DNA of 64,000 bases from SZUA-309 sp965215995 (GTDB lineage Bacteria > Pseudomonadota > Gammaproteobacteria > Pseudomonadales > Azotimanducaceae), in the NCBI GenBank assembly GCA_965215995.1, contig OZ244128.1, forward strand, positions 2,356,001 to 2,420,000, written 5' to 3'. The notes under the pieces were generated by a model. It saw nothing but the letters and a program-made list of their open reading frames with translations, had not been told where the DNA came from and ran no database searches. The stretch's first letter is position 1. Each line of letters starts with the position of its first letter. The position numbers were made by a program, and so were the translations under genes. This document shows, one piece after another, positions 61,838 through 64,000 of this stretch.

Positions 61838-61948
61838 TGCGCAGCCAGTCAGGGGTGCCCCCACGGGGTAGGTATGCCCTTTTGGAATCCACGTGCCAAG
61901 GGACCTGGGGAGGTTTGAGGGCAGGGACAAACATCCCGACTGCGAAGG

Positions 61949-61976
61949 CCACCGGTTGCCTGTCGGCAACCGGTGG
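61949..61976 (+). promoter_or_regulatory. Perfect 12-bp hairpin in the coxB leader
   Basis: CCACCGGTTGCC (61949-61960) and GGCAACCGGTGG (61965-61976) pair perfectly around the loop TGTC. It ends ~6 nt before the AAAGGA ribosome binding site (61982-61987) of coxB. No T-run follows, so it is not a standard terminator. It may stabilise the mRNA end, block or position ribosomes, or be a protein site in DNA. Confidence 0.7.
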
Positions 61977-61996
61977 AATCTCAAAGGATACGCAAG

Positions 61997-63154
61997 GTGC
62001 CTAAGGTGATTAATAAGAGGCTTACGCCAGTGGCCCGGCTTTGTGTCGGGTTTGTTCTTGCCCTCGTAGCAGTCGGGGCAGGCGCGGACGAGTTGAACAT
62101 GACGCCCGGCGTCACGGAAATCAGCCGCTCCATCTACGACCTGCACATGTACATTTTCTGGATCTGCGTAGTCATCGGCGTCGTGGTGTTCGCTGCCATG
62201 TTCTGGTCGCTCATCCACCACCGGAAGTCGCAGGGCGTGACGCCCGCGACCTTTCATGAGAGCACTAAGCTGGAGATCGCCTGGACGTTGGTGCCGACGC
62301 TGATCCTGGTGGCCATCGCCTGGCCCGCCACACAGGTGCTGGTCGCCATGTACGACACCGGCGGCGAGGACATGACGGTGGAAGTCCGCGGCTATCAGTG
62401 GCGCTGGCAGTACAAATACCTGGACGACGACTACAACTCCACATTCGGCTTCTTCTCTAACCTGGCAACCTCCCAGGACGAGATTCAGGGCCGGACCGAG
62501 AAAGGCGAGTTTTACCTGCTGGACGTTGACGAGCCCCTGCGTATCCCCGTCAACCGCAAGGTCCGCTTCCTGATCACTGCCGAAGACGTGATTCATGCCT
62601 GGTGGATTCCGGAGTTCGGCATCAAGCGAGACGCCGTGCCCGGTATTCTCAACGACCTCTGGACCATCGTGCCTGAGCCTGGCGTCTATCGTGGCCAGTG
62701 CACTGAGCTGTGCGGCAAGGATCACGGCTTCATGCCCATCGTCGTGCACGCCATGCCGGAGGACGAGTACGACGCCTGGTACGCAGAGCGTCTGGTGGCG
62801 GAAGAGGCGCGCAAAGAGGCGCTGTCCAAGACCTTCACCGAAGATGAGCTGATGGCGGAAGGCGAGGCGGTCTATGCCACCTTCTGCGCCTCCTGCCACA
62901 TGCCGAACGGCAAAGGCGTGCCGCCGGTATTCCCGGCCATCGACGGCAGCGCCATCGCCACAGGCCCGAGGGATGAGCATCTGGACATCATCGTCAACGG
63001 CAAAACCGGCACGGCGATGCAGGCGTTCGGCAAGCAGCTGGACGCGGCCCAGATCGCGGCCGTGGCCCACTACCAGCGCCATGCCTGGAGTAACAATGCG
63101 GGCGACGTCACTCAGCCGAGAGACGTCATCGAATTCACCTCGAGCCAGGAGTGA
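61997..63154 (+). CDS. coxB: Cytochrome c oxidase subunit II with C-terminal cytochrome c domain
   Basis: Electron-entry subunit of an aa3-type oxidase, 385 residues from GTG 61997 (AAAGGA 9 nt upstream); an earlier GTG at 61973 would translate the leader hairpin. A signal peptide (LCVGFVLALVAVGAGADE) precedes two membrane helices (MYIFWICVVIGVVVFAAMFWSLIHH; IAWTLVPTLILVAIAWPATQVL). The CuA domain has HAWWIPEFGIKRDAVPG and CTELCGKDHGFMPIVVH with the CuA Cys, His, Met and Glu ligands. The C-terminal cytochrome c shows AVYATFCASCHMPNGKGVPP (CxxCH) and an axial Met in GTAMQAFGKQL. It therefore accepts electrons as a caa3-like enzyme. Confidence 0.96.
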   Translation: MPKVINKRLTPVARLCVGFVLALVAVGAGADELNMTPGVTEISRSIYDLHMYIFWICVVIGVVVFAAMFWSLIHHRKSQGVTPATFHESTKLEIAWTLVPTLILVAIAWPATQVLVAMYDTGGEDMTVEVRGYQWRWQYKYLDDDYNSTFGFFSNLATSQDEIQGRTEKGEFYLLDVDEPLRIPVNRKVRFLITAEDVIHAWWIPEFGIKRDAVPGILNDLWTIVPEPGVYRGQCTELCGKDHGFMPIVVHAMPEDEYDAWYAERLVAEEARKEALSKTFTEDELMAEGEAVYATFCASCHMPNGKGVPPVFPAIDGSAIATGPRDEHLDIIVNGKTGTAMQAFGKQLDAAQIAAVAHYQRHAWSNNAGDVTQPRDVIEFTSSQE

Positions 63155-63165
63155 GGTAGCGAGAA

Positions 63166-64000
63166 ATGAGTGAAGTTGTAGAAGCAGGACACGCCACCCA
63201 CGACGACCATCACGACCACGGCCCGGACAAAGGCCTGGCGCGCTGGCTCTTCACCACCAACCATAAAGACATCGGCACGCTATACCTCTGGTTCAGCTTC
63301 CTGATGTTCATGATCGGGGGCGTGCTCGCCCTTGTTATACGGGCCGAGCTGTTTCAGCCTGGTCTGCAGTTCGTGAACCCCGAGTTCTTCAATCAGATGA
63401 CGACCAACCACGGTCTGATCATGGTGTTCGGGGCCATCATGCCCGCCTTCGTCGGCCTGGCTAACTGGCTCGTGCCGATGATGGTCGGCGCGCCGGACAT
63501 GGCGCTGCCGCGCATGAACAACCTGTCCTTCTGGATCCTGCCGTTCGCGTTCACCATGCTGATTGCGACGCTGTTCATGGACGCGGGTGGCCCGAACTTC
63601 GGCTGGACCTTCTATGCACCTCTGTCCACCACCTACGCGCCGGAGACGGTCACCTACTTCATCTTCGGCGTGCACATGATGGGGGCGTCGTCGATCATGG
63701 GCTCGATCAACATCATTGCCACCATTCTGAACATGCGGGCGCCGGGCATGACGCTCATGAAGATGCCACTGTTCGTCTGGACCTGGCTGATCACCGCCTA
63801 CCTGCTGCTGGCTGTTATGCCGGTGCTGGCCGGAGCCGTCACCATGATGTTGTTCGACATCCACTTCGGAACCAGCTTCTTCAACGCGGCTGGCGGCGGC
63901 GATCCGGTGATGTTCCAGCACATCTTCTGGTTCTTCGGTCACCCCGAGGTGTACATCATGATTCTGCCGGCATTCGGTGTGGTCTCGCAGATCATCCCCA
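63166..64000 (+). CDS. coxA: Cytochrome c oxidase subunit I, N-terminal part (runs off the right edge)
   Basis: Haem-copper catalytic subunit; the first 278 residues are visible and the frame is open at the window end. A His/Asp-rich cytoplasmic N-terminus (GHATHDDHHDHGPDKG) precedes ARWLFTTNHKDIGTLYLWFSFLMFMIGGVLALVIRAEL, the subunit I signature. FNQMTTNHGLIMVFGAIMPAFVGLANWLVP has a haem a ligand His, and QHIFWFFGHPEVYIMILPAFGVVSQI carries the CuB His and the His-Tyr crosslink pair (HPEVY). It starts 11 nt after coxB, with GAGGTAGCGAGA ahead of ATG 63166. Confidence 0.97.
   Translation, partial: MSEVVEAGHATHDDHHDHGPDKGLARWLFTTNHKDIGTLYLWFSFLMFMIGGVLALVIRAELFQPGLQFVNPEFFNQMTTNHGLIMVFGAIMPAFVGLANWLVPMMVGAPDMALPRMNNLSFWILPFAFTMLIATLFMDAGGPNFGWTFYAPLSTTYAPETVTYFIFGVHMMGASSIMGSINIIATILNMRAPGMTLMKMPLFVWTWLITAYLLLAVMPVLAGAVTMMLFDIHFGTSFFNAAGGGDPVMFQHIFWFFGHPEVYIMILPAFGVVSQIIP

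Overview
The window is a GC-rich chromosomal segment around a replication origin of a gammaproteobacterium. The gene order (algC-argB ... pyrE-rph-yicC-gmk-rpoZ-spoT-ridA-recG ... rubredoxin-ubiA ... uvrD ... glmS-glmU-atp-parBA-rsmG-mnmGE-yidC-yidD-rnpA-rpmH / dnaA-dnaN-recF-gyrB ... gmhB-tag-lpxL-trk-rsmB-fmt-def-lysM-dprA-tsaC-aroE) resembles, from memory, the order around the Pseudomonas origin, with slmA placed as in many other Gammaproteobacteria. I cannot name a genus.

Layout. 1-13 kb: the end of algC, then argB-slmA, a DUF4124 protein, pyrE and rph (leftward), yicC-gmk, a 583-bp gene-free interval with two elaborate inverted-repeat structures, rpoZ-spoT, ridA, recG, a dicarboxylate/amino-acid symporter, and a 55-residue rubredoxin divergent from ubiA. 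14-19 kb: an accessory block with a TRAP carboxylate transporter whose membrane genes (dctQM, followed by an amidohydrolase) run rightward and whose binding protein (followed by a crotonase-fold enzyme) runs leftward. 19-41 kb: a leftward run of core genes (uvrD, glmS, glmU, the complete atpIBEFHAGDC operon, parAB, rsmG, mnmG, mnmE, yidC, yidD, rnpA, rpmH). About 41.1-42.1 kb: the oriC region with DnaA boxes and an AT-rich stretch. 42-48 kb: dnaA-dnaN-recF-gyrB rightward. 48-61.7 kb: plsC-like and gmhB (leftward), tag and an LpxL-type acyltransferase, trkH-trkA-rsmB-fmt-def (leftward), then lysM, dprA, purE, tsaC, aroE and yheV (rightward). 61.9 kb to the end: coxB and the start of coxA.

Transcription switches from leftward to rightward at rpmH/dnaA, as expected at an origin. 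Two parS-like palindromes lie inside recF, about 3.8 and 4.4 kb from the DnaA boxes, so origin, parS and parAB are all close together. Strong consensus-like promoters can be read upstream of atpI, rpmH and rpoZ.

Most of the window is housekeeping. The parts that depart from expectation are the two nested inverted-repeat structures between gmk and rpoZ, a three-copy 29-bp hairpin repeat between atpG and atpD that contains the atpG stop codon, a histidine-rich tandem-repeat insertion in MnmG, the divergently split TRAP block, the two parS-like sites in recF, and a perfect 12-bp hairpin directly ahead of the coxB ribosome binding site. I found no CRISPR array, prophage, intact insertion sequence, rRNA or tRNA.
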